Source: an uncultured Planctomycetaceae bacterium
GTDB lineage: Bacteria > Planctomycetota > Planctomycetia > Pirellulales > UBA1268
Direction: 5' to 3'
DNA length: 34,217 nucleotides
Assembly: GCA_903831155.1 (NCBI GenBank)
Contig: CAIKWU010000517.1
Location: 1 to 34,217, forward strand
Part shown: positions 1-7,593 of the stretch, piece after piece
Numbering within the stretch: position 1 is the first letter of the stretch
How the letters are laid out: every line of letters starts with the position of its first letter
Position numbers and translations under genes: made by a program
Notes under the pieces: generated by a model
The model's input: only the letters and a program-made list of their open reading frames with translations
Told to the model about the DNA's origin: nothing
Databases searched by the model: none

Positions 1-902
1 CCGCTGCTCGGGGCCGCCGCAGCCGGCCGTTGCGGGGCCGGGCGGGCGGTTGGGCCGGTCGTGGTCCGCGTCTCCGCCCGCGGCGGCGGGCCGCGGGGAT
101 CGGGCCGCGGGGCGTGCACGCCTCGGCGGAGGGCGAACACCGAGGCGGCGCCCGCCGGGATCCAGTCGCCCTTCATGATCGGCGGTTCGGCGGCACCGAG
201 CACGAGCACGCCGTCCAGGCGGAGCAGGCGGTCGAGCGTCCGTTCGACGGCGCCGCGGGCTTCGGGCGTGAGATAGATCAGCAGGTTTCTGCAGAAGACG
301 ACGTCGTAGGGCTCGCGGCCCTCGGCGAAGCCACGGTCGAGGATGTTGGCCCAGGCGTACCGCACGCACGTCCGCACGCGGTCGTCGATCGTGGCCGCAG
401 ACCCGTCCATGCGGAACCAGCGGTCTCGGAACGAGCAGTCGGCGTTGCGAAAGGCGTTGGCCGAATACCGCCCCCGCCTGGCCCGCTCGAGCGCGGCGTG
501 GCTGACGTCCACCGCGTCGATCGAGAACTGCGCGGGAGCGAGGCCGGCGTCGAGGAGCGCCATGGCCACCGACGACGGCTCCTCGCCCGACGCGCATGGC
601 GCGCAGAGGATGCGGACCGGGCTCCGGCCGGGCAGGGCGGCGATCGTCAAGGCGAAGTCGGCGACGAAGTTGAACACCTGTCGGTCGCGAAAGAACCAGC
701 TTTCGGCGACGATCACCTGCTCCACGAGCCTGTCCCGCTCGGCCGGATCGGCCCGCACGGCCGCCACATAGGCCTCGACGTCGTCGAGGCCGAGCGATGT
801 CATGCGGTCCCGCACCGCCCTCGACACCGACGCCTGCCCGATCGTCGCGGCGTCGAGGCCGATCCAGTCCCGCAGCAGCAGTTCCGCCCCGCCGGCATTC
901 AT
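1..902 (-). CDS. cheR: CheR-type chemoreceptor glutamate methyltransferase (partial, C-terminus outside window)
   Basis: This enzyme methylates glutamates of chemoreceptors with S-adenosylmethionine. Reading the minus strand from the ATG at 902-900 gives 300 residues that stay open to the window edge. Visible motifs are VAESWFFRD (66-73, the CheR-type N-terminal motif), the SAM loop ILCAPCASGEEPSS (98-111) and YDVVFCRNLLIYL (199-211, the usual CRN-LIYF motif). After about residue 262 the protein becomes a Pro/Ala/Arg-rich linker, as in WspC-type CheR proteins that carry a TPR domain after the catalytic part; that domain would lie outside the window, so this is inference. The start overlaps the cheW stop by 4 nt (ATGA), which implies translational coupling. 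It is the last visible gene of the binding protein, receptor, CheW, CheR operon. Confidence 0.93.
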   Translation of the reverse strand, partial: MNAGGAELLLRDWIGLDAATIGQASVSRAVRDRMTSLGLDDVEAYVAAVRADPAERDRLVEQVIVAESWFFRDRQVFNFVADFALTIAALPGRSPVRILCAPCASGEEPSSVAMALLDAGLAPAQFSIDAVDVSHAALERARRGRYSANAFRNADCSFRDRWFRMDGSAATIDDRVRTCVRYAWANILDRGFAEGREPYDVVFCRNLLIYLTPEARGAVERTLDRLLRLDGVLVLGAAEPPIMKGDWIPAGAASVFALRRGVHAPRPDPRGPPPRAETRTTTGPTARPAPQRPAAAAPSS

Positions 903-1366
903 GGCTTCACCGCGACGGGGTCGGGGAACAGGCCGGTCGAGACCTCCGACGGCAGCATGCTCTCAACGGCGATCATCTGGATGGTCCGGCCGCCGATGCG
1001 GAGGATGCGGCCGAGAAACGGGGCGTCCCGCACATCGAGCGGCGGCAGGGTCGCCTCGGCCTCCTCCGCGGAGCAGATCGAGATGACGTTTTCCGCCATC
1101 AGTCCCAGCGGCTTGGTCTGGCCGGCCCGAGCCGCGATGTCGACGACGATCACCCGGGTGCTGAGCCGCTCCGCCAGCGGGCCGGTGGACAGGCGTCGCC
1201 CGAGGTCGACGAGCGGCACCAGTTGGCCGCGGTAGGTGAAGATGCCGCTCACGTAGTCGGGCGTGTGCGGAATGGGCCGGGCCGCCACGAGCGGCAGCAC
1301 CTCGATCACCTTCCGCGATTCGATCGCGTAGGCCTGTCCGGCGACGGAGAAGGTGAGGAGTTGCAT
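899..1366 (-). CDS. cheW: CheW-like chemotaxis coupling protein
   Basis: CheW links chemoreceptor tips to the histidine kinase CheA in the cytoplasm. The 155-residue product is a single CheW domain (about residues 1-140). It begins MQLLTFSVAGQAYAI, followed by the typical IPHTPDYVSGIFTYRGQLVPLVDL stretch (residues 32-55) with the conserved R-G-x-x-x-P-x-x-D core. The length is normal for a stand-alone CheW. It lies 48 nt after the receptor gene and overlaps cheR by 4 nt, so receptor, coupler and methyltransferase are encoded in order, as in wspA-wspB-wspC. No CheA is present in the window; it would be expected beyond position 1. Confidence 0.95.
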   Translation of the reverse strand: MQLLTFSVAGQAYAIESRKVIEVLPLVAARPIPHTPDYVSGIFTYRGQLVPLVDLGRRLSTGPLAERLSTRVIVVDIAARAGQTKPLGLMAENVISICSAEEAEATLPPLDVRDAPFLGRILRIGGRTIQMIAVESMLPSEVSTGLFPDPVAVKP

Positions 1367-1414
1367 GGCAAGGCGCCCGGTGCGTCGGCTCGTTCCGCAA
1401 GGGCACGGCCGAGT

Positions 1415-3418
1415 TCAGATGGTGAAGCGGGAGACTTCCTCCTTGAGGTCGCCGACCGCCTCGCGGAGGTGCACGGTGGCGCCGTTGAAGTCGTTGAGCG
1501 ACGACGCAGTGCGGGACGCCCCCTCCGCGAGCCGGATCATCGCCTCGCGGATCTGCTCGGCTCCCTGCGACTGCGCCCGCATGCCCTCCGTCACCTGGCC
1601 GAAGCGGCCCGAGATGCCCTGCACGGCCGTGATGATCTCGGCGAGTTTCGCGGAGACCTCGCCGATCTCGCGGACGCCCATCCGCACCTGCTCGGCGAAC
1701 TTGTCCATCTCCATCACGCCCGCCGACACGCTGTACTGCATCTCCTTGACCATCCGCTCGATGTCGAGCGAGGCCACCGCGGTCTGGTCGGCGAGGCGGC
1801 GGATCTCGCGGGCGACGACGAGGAAACCGAGGCCGTATTCGCCCGCCTTTTCCGCCTCGATGGCCGCATTGATCGACAGCAGGTTCGTCTGATCGGCCAC
1901 CTTCGTGATCGTGGTGACCGCGAGGTTGATGTTCGCGGCCCGCTCGCTGATCACGGCGAGCTTCGACCCGAACGACGACGTGCTCTCCGCGAGCTGCCGC
2001 ATGGTGCCGTCCATCCCCACCAGGTTGACGCGGCCGTCGGCCGCCATCCTGCCGGTGTGGGAGGCCATGTCGTTGACCTCGGTCATCGTGCGGAGCAGTT
2101 CCTGGCTGGTGACCGAAATCTGCTTGACGGCGGCCACCGCCTCGCTCGTTGAGGCGCCGTAGTCGGCGATCACCTGCTGCTGCTCGCTCGAGGTCGCCTG
2201 AATGGCCGTCGCGGTCGAGATCAGGGCGACCGACGAATGCTGGATGCGGCCGATCAGGCCCCGGAGGTCGTTGGTCATGGTCTGGATCGCCGCGAGGAGG
2301 GCGCCCGTCTCGTCGTCGGTGGTGTCGCCGACGCTGGCCCGCAGATCACCGCCGGCCACCTGGTTGGCGACCGCGACCGCCGTGCGAATCGGCGTGGAGA
2401 TCGTGCGGGCCACGACGAGCGCCGCCGCGGTGACGCCCAGAATGGTCGCCAGCGAGAGGCCGATCACCGCCAGCCGCTGGAACCGCACCAGCCCGAAGGC
2501 CTCGGCGGCATCCTGCTTGACGACGAGCCCCCAGCGGAAGCTCGGGATGTAGCACCAGGCCGCGGCCGCGTCGACGCCGCGGTAGTCGACGACGGTCCCG
2601 TAGCCGCGGTTGCCGGCCGCCGCCGCCTGCGTGGCGGTGGCCTGCTTCGACGCCAGCGGGATCCGCATCCGAAAGGCCGCGTTGGCGACGTGTCGCAGCG
2701 GCGTGGTGATCAGCACCGAGCCACCCGCGAGTTCTGCGGCGACGATCTCGCCGGTGTCGCCGAGGCCGGTCAGGTCGGAGAGGATCTTCCAGACGCGTTG
2801 CGTCCCCACGCCGAGGGCCAGCACGCCCGTGACCCGCCCCTCGTCGATCACGGGGCAGGTGACGAAGGCCAGGGGGGTGCCCGACGGACCGTAGGGCTGG
2901 AATCCCGTCAGGTCCGACTGGAGGAGCGTGCGGGCCCGGTCGAATCCCGCGGCCAGCTCCGACGACGCCAGCGCGCCGGCCGTCACCGACGTGCCGCAGG
3001 GCACCGTGTCGGCGAGCGAGAAGAGCACCCGCCCCTCCGCATCGAGCACGAGCAGGTCGGCGTAGTCGAAAGCCTTGGCGATGTAGGTGAAGTAGTCACG
3101 GAACTCGCTTCCCGAGCGCCGCAGGTCGTCGGTCGCGGTGATGTCTCTCAGGTCGCGGATCGCCTTCAGGAACGACGGCCCGCGGGCGAAGGCGGCTCCG
3201 TCCCGCACTCGCTCGGCGGCGTAGGACTCGAGCTCGTTCGCCTTTCCGGCAGCGATCTGCACGAGATTGTCGCGGACCGACTTCTCGAGTGCGGTCGCGG
3301 CGATGCGGGCCGTGATCGCGGTGAGGATGGCGCAGGGGATCAGGGCGATCACCAGGAACCAGAAGAGCAGCCGGCCGGCGATCGACCGCCGCAGTTGCAG
3401 GCCCGTCACGGACGTCAT
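1415..3418 (-). CDS. Methyl-accepting chemotaxis protein, dCache-HAMP-MA, WspA-like signalling domain
   Basis: This is a transmembrane receptor that controls a CheA kinase. I chose the ATG at 3418 (667 residues) because it gives a short cytoplasmic start, [12 protein letters not shown], before TM1 (about 15-38), and because it overlaps the upstream stop as ATGA; a longer open frame exists but is not receptor-like. A periplasmic region of about 270 residues (40-312) looks like a double-Cache domain, with [12 protein letters not shown] at 124-135. TM2 is about 315-337, HAMP about 338-392, and the methyl-accepting coiled coil runs to the end. The hairpin tip [20 protein letters not shown] (521-540), followed by [14 protein letters not shown], closely resembles WspA of Pseudomonas as I recall it. 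The product probably senses through its dCache domain and perhaps through the binding protein encoded just upstream. The ligand is unknown. Confidence 0.95.
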   Translation of the reverse strand: MTSVTGLQLRRSIAGRLLFWFLVIALIPCAILTAITARIAATALEKSVRDNLVQIAAGKANELESYAAERVRDGAAFARGPSFLKAIRDLRDITATDDLRRSGSEFRDYFTYIAKAFDYADLLVLDAEGRVLFSLADTVPCGTSVTAGALASSELAAGFDRARTLLQSDLTGFQPYGPSGTPLAFVTCPVIDEGRVTGVLALGVGTQRVWKILSDLTGLGDTGEIVAAELAGGSVLITTPLRHVANAAFRMRIPLASKQATATQAAAAGNRGYGTVVDYRGVDAAAAWCYIPSFRWGLVVKQDAAEAFGLVRFQRLAVIGLSLATILGVTAAALVVARTISTPIRTAVAVANQVAGGDLRASVGDTTDDETGALLAAIQTMTNDLRGLIGRIQHSSVALISTATAIQATSSEQQQVIADYGASTSEAVAAVKQISVTSQELLRTMTEVNDMASHTGRMAADGRVNLVGMDGTMRQLAESTSSFGSKLAVISERAANINLAVTTITKVADQTNLLSINAAIEAEKAGEYGLGFLVVAREIRRLADQTAVASLDIERMVKEMQYSVSAGVMEMDKFAEQVRMGVREIGEVSAKLAEIITAVQGISGRFGQVTEGMRAQSQGAEQIREAMIRLAEGASRTASSLNDFNGATVHLREAVGDLKEEVSRFTI

Positions 3419-4737
3419 GGCGCGGCCTCCCGGGGCTCGGCCGCCTGTCGGCCCCAGTGCCCGCCCCAGGAGCGGTACAGGTCGGTGACGACCGCCTCCC
3501 ACTCGGTCCGCGACCGCGAGATTGGGAACGGCACGGGCCGCACGGCCGTGCGGCTCGTCCAGACGATGTCGAACTGCCCGTCGTCGCGAATCCGCCCGAT
3601 GAACACCGGCCGCCACGTGTGCTGCGTGTCCGGGTCGATGGCGATGATGCCCTCCGGGGCGTTCATGCTCTGGTGTCGCATGGTGTTGCGGACCGGACGG
3701 ACGTCGGCCGTCTCGGCCTCCCGCACGGCCTGTGCCCACAGGCGGACGCCGTTGTAGGAGGCGACGGTGACGTCGGACGTCGTCCGGTCGCCGCCGTACC
3801 GCGCCATGAACGCCTTGACGAAGGCCTGGTTTTCAGGGCGGTCGAGACTCTGGAAGTAGTTCCACGCGGCGTAGTCGCCGGCCATGTCGGCCGCCGCGGG
3901 GCCACGAAGCTCGTTCTCGGCGACGGCGAAGGTGACGATCGGGGTGGTCTGCGACGAGAGCCCCGCGGCCCGCACGGCCCTGGCGAAGGGTCGGGCGGAG
4001 TCGCCGACGACGGTGCTCAGGATCACGTCCGGCTTCGCGGCGGCGATCCGCGAGGCGACCTCGTCGGCGTCGGTGCTGCCGAAAGGAAGGTACTCCTCGC
4101 CCACGAGCTCGGCGTCGAGACCGGCAAGCTGGTCGGCGACGATGCGGTTCACGCAATGGGGCCAGATGTAATCGGAGCCCACCAGGAAAAACCTGCGGGC
4201 CCCGAGGGCGGCGTGGCACCACTGGACCGCCGGCGTGATCTGCTGGTTCGGGGCGGCGCCGGTGTAGATCACGTTCGGCGAGGACTCCAGGCCCTCGTAG
4301 GCCATCGGGTAGACCAGCAGGTGGTCGTGCGACTCGACCACCGGCAGCACGCTCTTTCTCGAGGCGCTCGTCCAGCAGCCGAAGATCACGCTCACGCGGT
4401 GGTCGCGGATCAGCGATTCCGCCTGCCGCGCGAACGTCGCGCCGTCGGAGGCGCCGTCGGCGATCACCCACCGCACGGGCCGGCCCAGCAGCCCGCCGGC
4501 GCGGTTGACCTCCTCCAGGGCGAGCACCTCGGCGTCGATCATCGACCGCTCGCTGACCGCCATCGGCCCGGTCTGCGAGTGCAGCAGGCCAACCACGATC
4601 GGCCGCCGATTGACCAGGAACCGGTCCGCGGCCAGCCAGGCAGCCAACCCGAGGATCGCGGCCCCGGCCAGCGCGAGCCACCCGGTGGCCGGGCGTCGTG
4701 CCGAGAGTCCGGTCGCGGTGTCTGGGGCGGGGGCCAT
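3415..4737 (-). CDS. UrtA/FmdD-like periplasmic substrate-binding protein with N-terminal membrane anchor
   Basis: This is a type I periplasmic binding protein of the urea/short-chain amide (UrtA, FmdD, AmiC) group. Family signs are [16 protein letters not shown] near residue 48, [43 protein letters not shown] and [15 protein letters not shown], all close to UrtA landmarks. An uncleaved hydrophobic segment (about 18-38, with no lipobox) suggests a membrane anchor. No urtBCDE permease or ATPase genes adjoin it. Instead its TGA overlaps the chemoreceptor ATG, so it probably presents ligand to the receptor rather than feeding a transporter (inference). The ATG at 4737 gives 440 residues; an in-frame TTG at 4794 would add 19 Pro-rich residues and is less likely. 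Urea or amide binding is suggested by family only. Confidence 0.88.
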   Translation of the reverse strand: MAPAPDTATGLSARRPATGWLALAGAAILGLAAWLAADRFLVNRRPIVVGLLHSQTGPMAVSERSMIDAEVLALEEVNRAGGLLGRPVRWVIADGASDGATFARQAESLIRDHRVSVIFGCWTSASRKSVLPVVESHDHLLVYPMAYEGLESSPNVIYTGAAPNQQITPAVQWCHAALGARRFFLVGSDYIWPHCVNRIVADQLAGLDAELVGEEYLPFGSTDADEVASRIAAAKPDVILSTVVGDSARPFARAVRAAGLSSQTTPIVTFAVAENELRGPAAADMAGDYAAWNYFQSLDRPENQAFVKAFMARYGGDRTTSDVTVASYNGVRLWAQAVREAETADVRPVRNTMRHQSMNAPEGIIAIDPDTQHTWRPVFIGRIRDDGQFDIVWTSRTAVRPVPFPISRSRTEWEAVVTDLYRSWGGHWGRQAAEPREAAP

Positions 4738-5058
4738 CGAGGGCTCAGGGTCCGGAGGCGGGGGCCGTGGCGGCGCGCACGGCCGCTCCTGCAATCTTTG
4801 TCCATCTTTCCCGACCGGGCGAACCGGTGGCGAAAAAACCGATTATTCCGCCCCCCGGCCCGGTCACCCCCCGCTCCAGCATGCCGCCGTCCTCCACAAA
4901 GAGGCCGCTGGATCGCGGCCGGACGCTGGCCCGGGGAGCCACGATGGGGTATATCTGGAAAGCCATCCAGAACGGCCCTCGGGGCCATTTCCGGCCCTCC
5001 TTTGCCCGGCAGAAACGACGTCATCGCCCTCGACGGGCGGCCCGCGGGACGAAGTTGC
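4738..5058. other. Divergent intergenic region between the sensory operon and the sigma-54 activator gene
   Basis: These 321 bases separate two divergent start codons and should hold promoters for both. The stretch 4797-4850 is relatively AT-rich for this chromosome, with an A6 run. A TATATC hexamer at 4950-4955 could be a -10 element for the plus-strand gene, but I see no convincing -35. I searched for the -24/-12 sigma-54 pattern (TGGC-N8-TTGC) on both strands and found no clear match. No coding sequence is supported here apart from the possible TTG-started extension of the binding protein up to 4794. Confidence 0.4.
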
Positions 5059-6204
5059 ATGAAGTCGGTTGCGAGCATCGGCAGCGGTACCGACGCCATC
5101 GAGCGGATCATCGGCGTGTCGCCGTGGGCCGAGCAGGTTCGGCGATCGATCGAGCTGGTCGCGGTGCACCAGTCGAGCGTGCTCATCCTCGGCCCCAGCG
5201 GCACCGGCAAGGAGTTGATCGCTCGGGCCATCCACGCCTGCAGCACCCGCTCCAAGAAGGCCTTCATTCCAGTCGATTGCGCCGTCACCACCGGTACGCT
5301 GTTCGCCAGCCACATGTTCGGCCACGTCAAGGGGTCGTTCACGGGCGCGACCTCGTCGACGTTGGGCTGCTTCCGCGCGGCCGATTCGGGCACGATCTTC
5401 CTCGACGAGATCGGGGAGATGGAGCTCGAACTGCAGGCCAAGCTGCTCCGCGTGCTGCAGCAGCGTGTCGTGGTCCCCGTCGGCAGCCACGAGGAAATCC
5501 CGGTCAACGTCCGCGTCCTCGCCGCCACGAACCGGGACCTGTCGTCCGAGGTGTCCGCAGGCCGCTTTCGTGAGGATCTTTTCTACCGCCTCAACGTGGT
5601 GACGATCCGCACGATCCCGCTGCGGGAGCGTGTCGAGGACGTGCCGGTGCTTGCCGCCCGCTACCTCGCCGAACTCGCGGCCCGCCACGGCATGCCGATG
5701 TGCTCGCTCGCCCCCGCTGCGGTCGAGGTGCTCCAGCAGTACTCGTGGCCCGGCAACGTGCGGGAACTCGAGAACGTGCTCGAGCGGGCGGTCATGTTCT
5801 CGTCGGGCGATCAGATCGACCCCGACGCCCTCTCCGGGCTGATGGTGGGCGGAAGTCCCGGGGAGGCTCCGCCGTCGGGGAGCATCGCCCAGATGGCGGC
5901 CGCGGCCACGCGGGGCATCGTCTCGCCCACGCCTCTGCCCGGCGTGTACCGCGTCGAGCCGAAGCTCAAGCCCGCCACAGAGTCCGCGCCGGCCCAGGGG
6001 GCAGGAGGATCCGCTCCGGCTGCCGCCGCCTCGGGCGAGGAGTGGCCCACCCTGGCAGATGTCGAGCGGATGCACCTCGAGCGTACGCTCGCGGCGACCA
6101 TGCAGAACAAGTCGCTCGCCGCGAAGATGCTGGGTATCGACCGCTCCGTGCTCCGCCGCAAACTGCAGCGGTACGGGCTCGACGACAGCCTCGGGCCGGA
6201 GTGA
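5059..6204 (+). CDS. Sigma-54-dependent AAA+ activator with Fis-type HTH, no receiver domain
   Basis: This is a bacterial enhancer-binding protein that uses ATP to open sigma-54 promoters. From the ATG at 5059 it has 381 residues. The AAA+ domain starts almost at once: Walker A GPSGTGKE (45-52), sigma-54 contact loop GSFTGA (92-97, with Ser where the usual loop has GAFTGA), Walker B TIFLDEIGE (112-120), RFREDLFYRLNVV (169-181) and SWPGNVRELENV. An Ala/Pro/Gly-rich linker follows (about 260-330). A C-terminal Fis-like helix-turn-helix contains NKSLAAKMLGIDRSVLRRKL. There is no N-terminal response-regulator, GAF or PAS domain, so activity must be set by expression, by a partner protein, or be constitutive. 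It is divergent from the receptor operon, so it may regulate it (inference). Confidence 0.95.
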   Translation: MKSVASIGSGTDAIERIIGVSPWAEQVRRSIELVAVHQSSVLILGPSGTGKELIARAIHACSTRSKKAFIPVDCAVTTGTLFASHMFGHVKGSFTGATSSTLGCFRAADSGTIFLDEIGEMELELQAKLLRVLQQRVVVPVGSHEEIPVNVRVLAATNRDLSSEVSAGRFREDLFYRLNVVTIRTIPLRERVEDVPVLAARYLAELAARHGMPMCSLAPAAVEVLQQYSWPGNVRELENVLERAVMFSSGDQIDPDALSGLMVGGSPGEAPPSGSIAQMAAAATRGIVSPTPLPGVYRVEPKLKPATESAPAQGAGGSAPAAAASGEEWPTLADVERMHLERTLAATMQNKSLAAKMLGIDRSVLRRKLQRYGLDDSLGPE

Positions 6205-6219
6205 GCGTCAGCCGGCCCG
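6192..6219. terminator. GC hairpin spanning the convergent stops of the activator gene and lpxA
   Basis: CGGGCCGG (6192-6199) pairs perfectly with CCGGCCCG (6212-6219), leaving a 12-nt loop. The loop contains the TGA of the plus-strand gene (6202-6204) and the complement of the lpxA stop (6208-6210). No T-run follows on either strand, so it is not a classical intrinsic terminator, but it could end or stabilise transcripts from both sides. Confidence 0.45.
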
Positions 6220-7056
6220 GGCCCGGATGATCGTGGCGTCGTCCTCGGGGACGCGGAGCCGCAGCGTGGTCGAGGGAGGTGCGCGGCGTTCCTGGGTGAA
6301 GCCACGGCTGCCCGACGACAGGAATCCTGCGAGATGGGCGACCGGGCCGGCCTCGAACTCGCGGTCGAGCACGTCGAGGACATCCCGCCAAGGCAGCCCG
6401 CGGCGGTAGATCACGCGGTAGGCCGACTTGAGCGCCGTGATGTCCTCGGACGAATGCCCGCTTCGTCGCAGGCCCACCACGTTGAGCCCGACGACGCATC
6501 CGGTCTGGCCGTCGACCAGCATGTACGGCGGCACGTCCTGCACGACGCGGGCATGCCCGCCGACCATCGCCAGGCGGCCGATGCGGCAGAACTGATGCAC
6601 CGCCACGGCACCGGACACGAAGGCCCTGTCCTCGACGATGACATGGCCGCCGAGAAGGGCGCTGTTGGCGAAGATGCAGTTGCTGCCCACGATCGCATCG
6701 TGGCCGAAGTGTGCTCCGGCCATCACGTAGTTGTGGCTGCCCACCGAAGTCGACGCGTCGGGCTTGAGGGCCCGGTGGATTGTCACGTGTTCGCGAAACA
6801 CGTTGTGGTCGCCGATCCGGACCCGGCCGACCTCCAGGGGGCGTGCCGCGTGCTGGGGAGCACCGCCGACGACCGCGTGCTCGCAGAACTCGTTGTGGCA
6901 GCCGGCCGTGACACCGGATTTGATCACGGCTCCGGAGGCGACGGAGCAGAAGTCGCCGAGTTCGACGCCCTCCTCGATCGTCGCGAAGGCACCGACCTTC
7001 ACGCCGACTCCAAGGCGAGCATCCGGACTCACGACGGCCATCGGATGGATGCTCAC
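6208..7056 (-). CDS. lpxA: Acyl-ACP--UDP-N-acetylglucosamine O-acyltransferase (LpxA)
   Basis: LpxA catalyses the first step of lipid A synthesis, moving an R-3-hydroxyacyl chain from ACP to UDP-GlcNAc in the cytoplasm. The 282-residue product has a left-handed beta-helix made of hexapeptide repeats (about 1-185). It contains the LpxA-specific IGDHNVFREHVTIHRA (81-96) and MAGAHFGHD (112-120), in which His119 should match the catalytic His125 of E. coli. An alpha-helical C-terminal domain follows. It is about 20 residues longer than the E. coli enzyme because of a tail after about 255. It is not next to lpxD or fabZ, unlike in many proteobacteria. The gene implies a lipid A-bearing outer membrane. 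A sequence matching GCCGATAA lies upstream. Confidence 0.95.
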   Translation of the reverse strand: MSIHPMAVVSPDARLGVGVKVGAFATIEEGVELGDFCSVASGAVIKSGVTAGCHNEFCEHAVVGGAPQHAARPLEVGRVRIGDHNVFREHVTIHRALKPDASTSVGSHNYVMAGAHFGHDAIVGSNCIFANSALLGGHVIVEDRAFVSGAVAVHQFCRIGRLAMVGGHARVVQDVPPYMLVDGQTGCVVGLNVVGLRRSGHSSEDITALKSAYRVIYRRGLPWRDVLDVLDREFEAGPVAHLAGFLSSGSRGFTQERRAPPSTTLRLRVPEDDATIIRARAG

Positions 7057-7098
7057 GGCGGGCCTTTCGCTGATGGGGAAGCGACACGAACCGCGGGT

Positions 7099-7106
7099 TT
7101 ATCGGC
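7099..7106 (-). promoter_or_regulatory. GCCGATAA element upstream of lpxA (possible sigma-28-like -10)
   Basis: Read on the minus strand, 7106-7099 is GCCGATAA, identical to the sigma-28 (FliA) -10 consensus known from enterobacteria. It sits 42 nt before the lpxA ATG. The -35 region at the expected distance (TGAATCCG with a 12-nt spacer) matches poorly. A promoter role is a guess. Confidence 0.25.
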
Positions 7107-7219
7107 TCGCGACGCGGCCGGATTCAATGCCAGTTTGGCCGGAGGTGGAAAGGTCTTCCCGGATGCCCAGGTCGGCGGGTCACCCGTCGACCCATCCTCC
7201 CCAGTCTCCGTCCGCGGCC

Positions 7220-7225
7220 TATACT
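7220..7225 (+). promoter_or_regulatory. Possible -10 (TATACT) before the small TPR gene
   Basis: TATACT at 7220-7225 lies 50 nt before the ATG at 7275 in an otherwise GC-rich region. No -35 hexamer is visible 17 nt upstream, so confidence is low. The rest of the 218-nt gap between lpxA and this gene shows nothing recognisable beyond the two promoter-like elements. Confidence 0.25.
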
Positions 7226-7274
7226 CTGCATCAAGGTCGGAGCCGGCCTCGCAGTGTCATCGGGAGAATGGTGG

Positions 7275-7586
7275 ATGTCGACAAGGGACGACCGGTACGC
7301 CGAGGCCGAGAGGGTCAAGAACACCGGCGATCTCGCGGGTGCCGTTTCGGCGTTGGAGCAACTCGTGGCCGAGGAGCCCGACTTCGCCTTGGCCCACTCG
7401 GCGCTCGCCGCCTGGTGCACCCGGCTCGAACGCCACCAGGACGCCGTCAGGCACGCCAGGCGGGTCGTCGAGTTGGAGCCCCGGGATCCCTTCAGCTACA
7501 CGGCGTTGAGCGTGGCCTGCATGAGGGCCGGGATGATCCCGGAGGCCGAAGACGCCTTGGCCCGGTCGAGAATGCTGCAGGGCTGA
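7275..7586 (+). CDS. Small tetratricopeptide repeat protein
   Basis: The 103-residue soluble product consists almost entirely of about three TPR units: YAEAERVKNTGDLAGAVSAL, then FALAHSALAAWCTRLERHQD, then PFSYTALSVACMRAGMIPEA. TPRs are helical hairpins that bind partner proteins. There is no signal peptide or enzymatic domain. I chose the ATG at 7275 because GGGAG (7262-7266) sits 8 nt before it; a GTG at 7254 is in frame but lacks a ribosome site. The gene is convergent with the giant TPR gene, with 7 nt between stops. Its cellular role is unknown. Confidence 0.85.
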   Translation: MSTRDDRYAEAERVKNTGDLAGAVSALEQLVAEEPDFALAHSALAAWCTRLERHQDAVRHARRVVELEPRDPFSYTALSVACMRAGMIPEAEDALARSRMLQG

Positions 7587-7593
7587 ACGCCGC

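Noticed and set aside
30-2152. Long plus-strand open frames opposite cheR, cheW and the receptor gene
   Set aside because: They are rich in Arg, His, Gly and Asp with no recognisable motif, and lie opposite clear genes. They arise from GC-biased third codon positions.
3415-4794. TTG start at 4794 for the binding protein
   Set aside because: It adds a Pro-rich 19-residue leader with no clear ribosome site; the ATG at 4737 places the anchor helix near the N-terminus as expected.
4738-5058. Sigma-54 promoter in the divergent gap
   Set aside because: No TGGC-N8-TTGC pattern was found on either strand.
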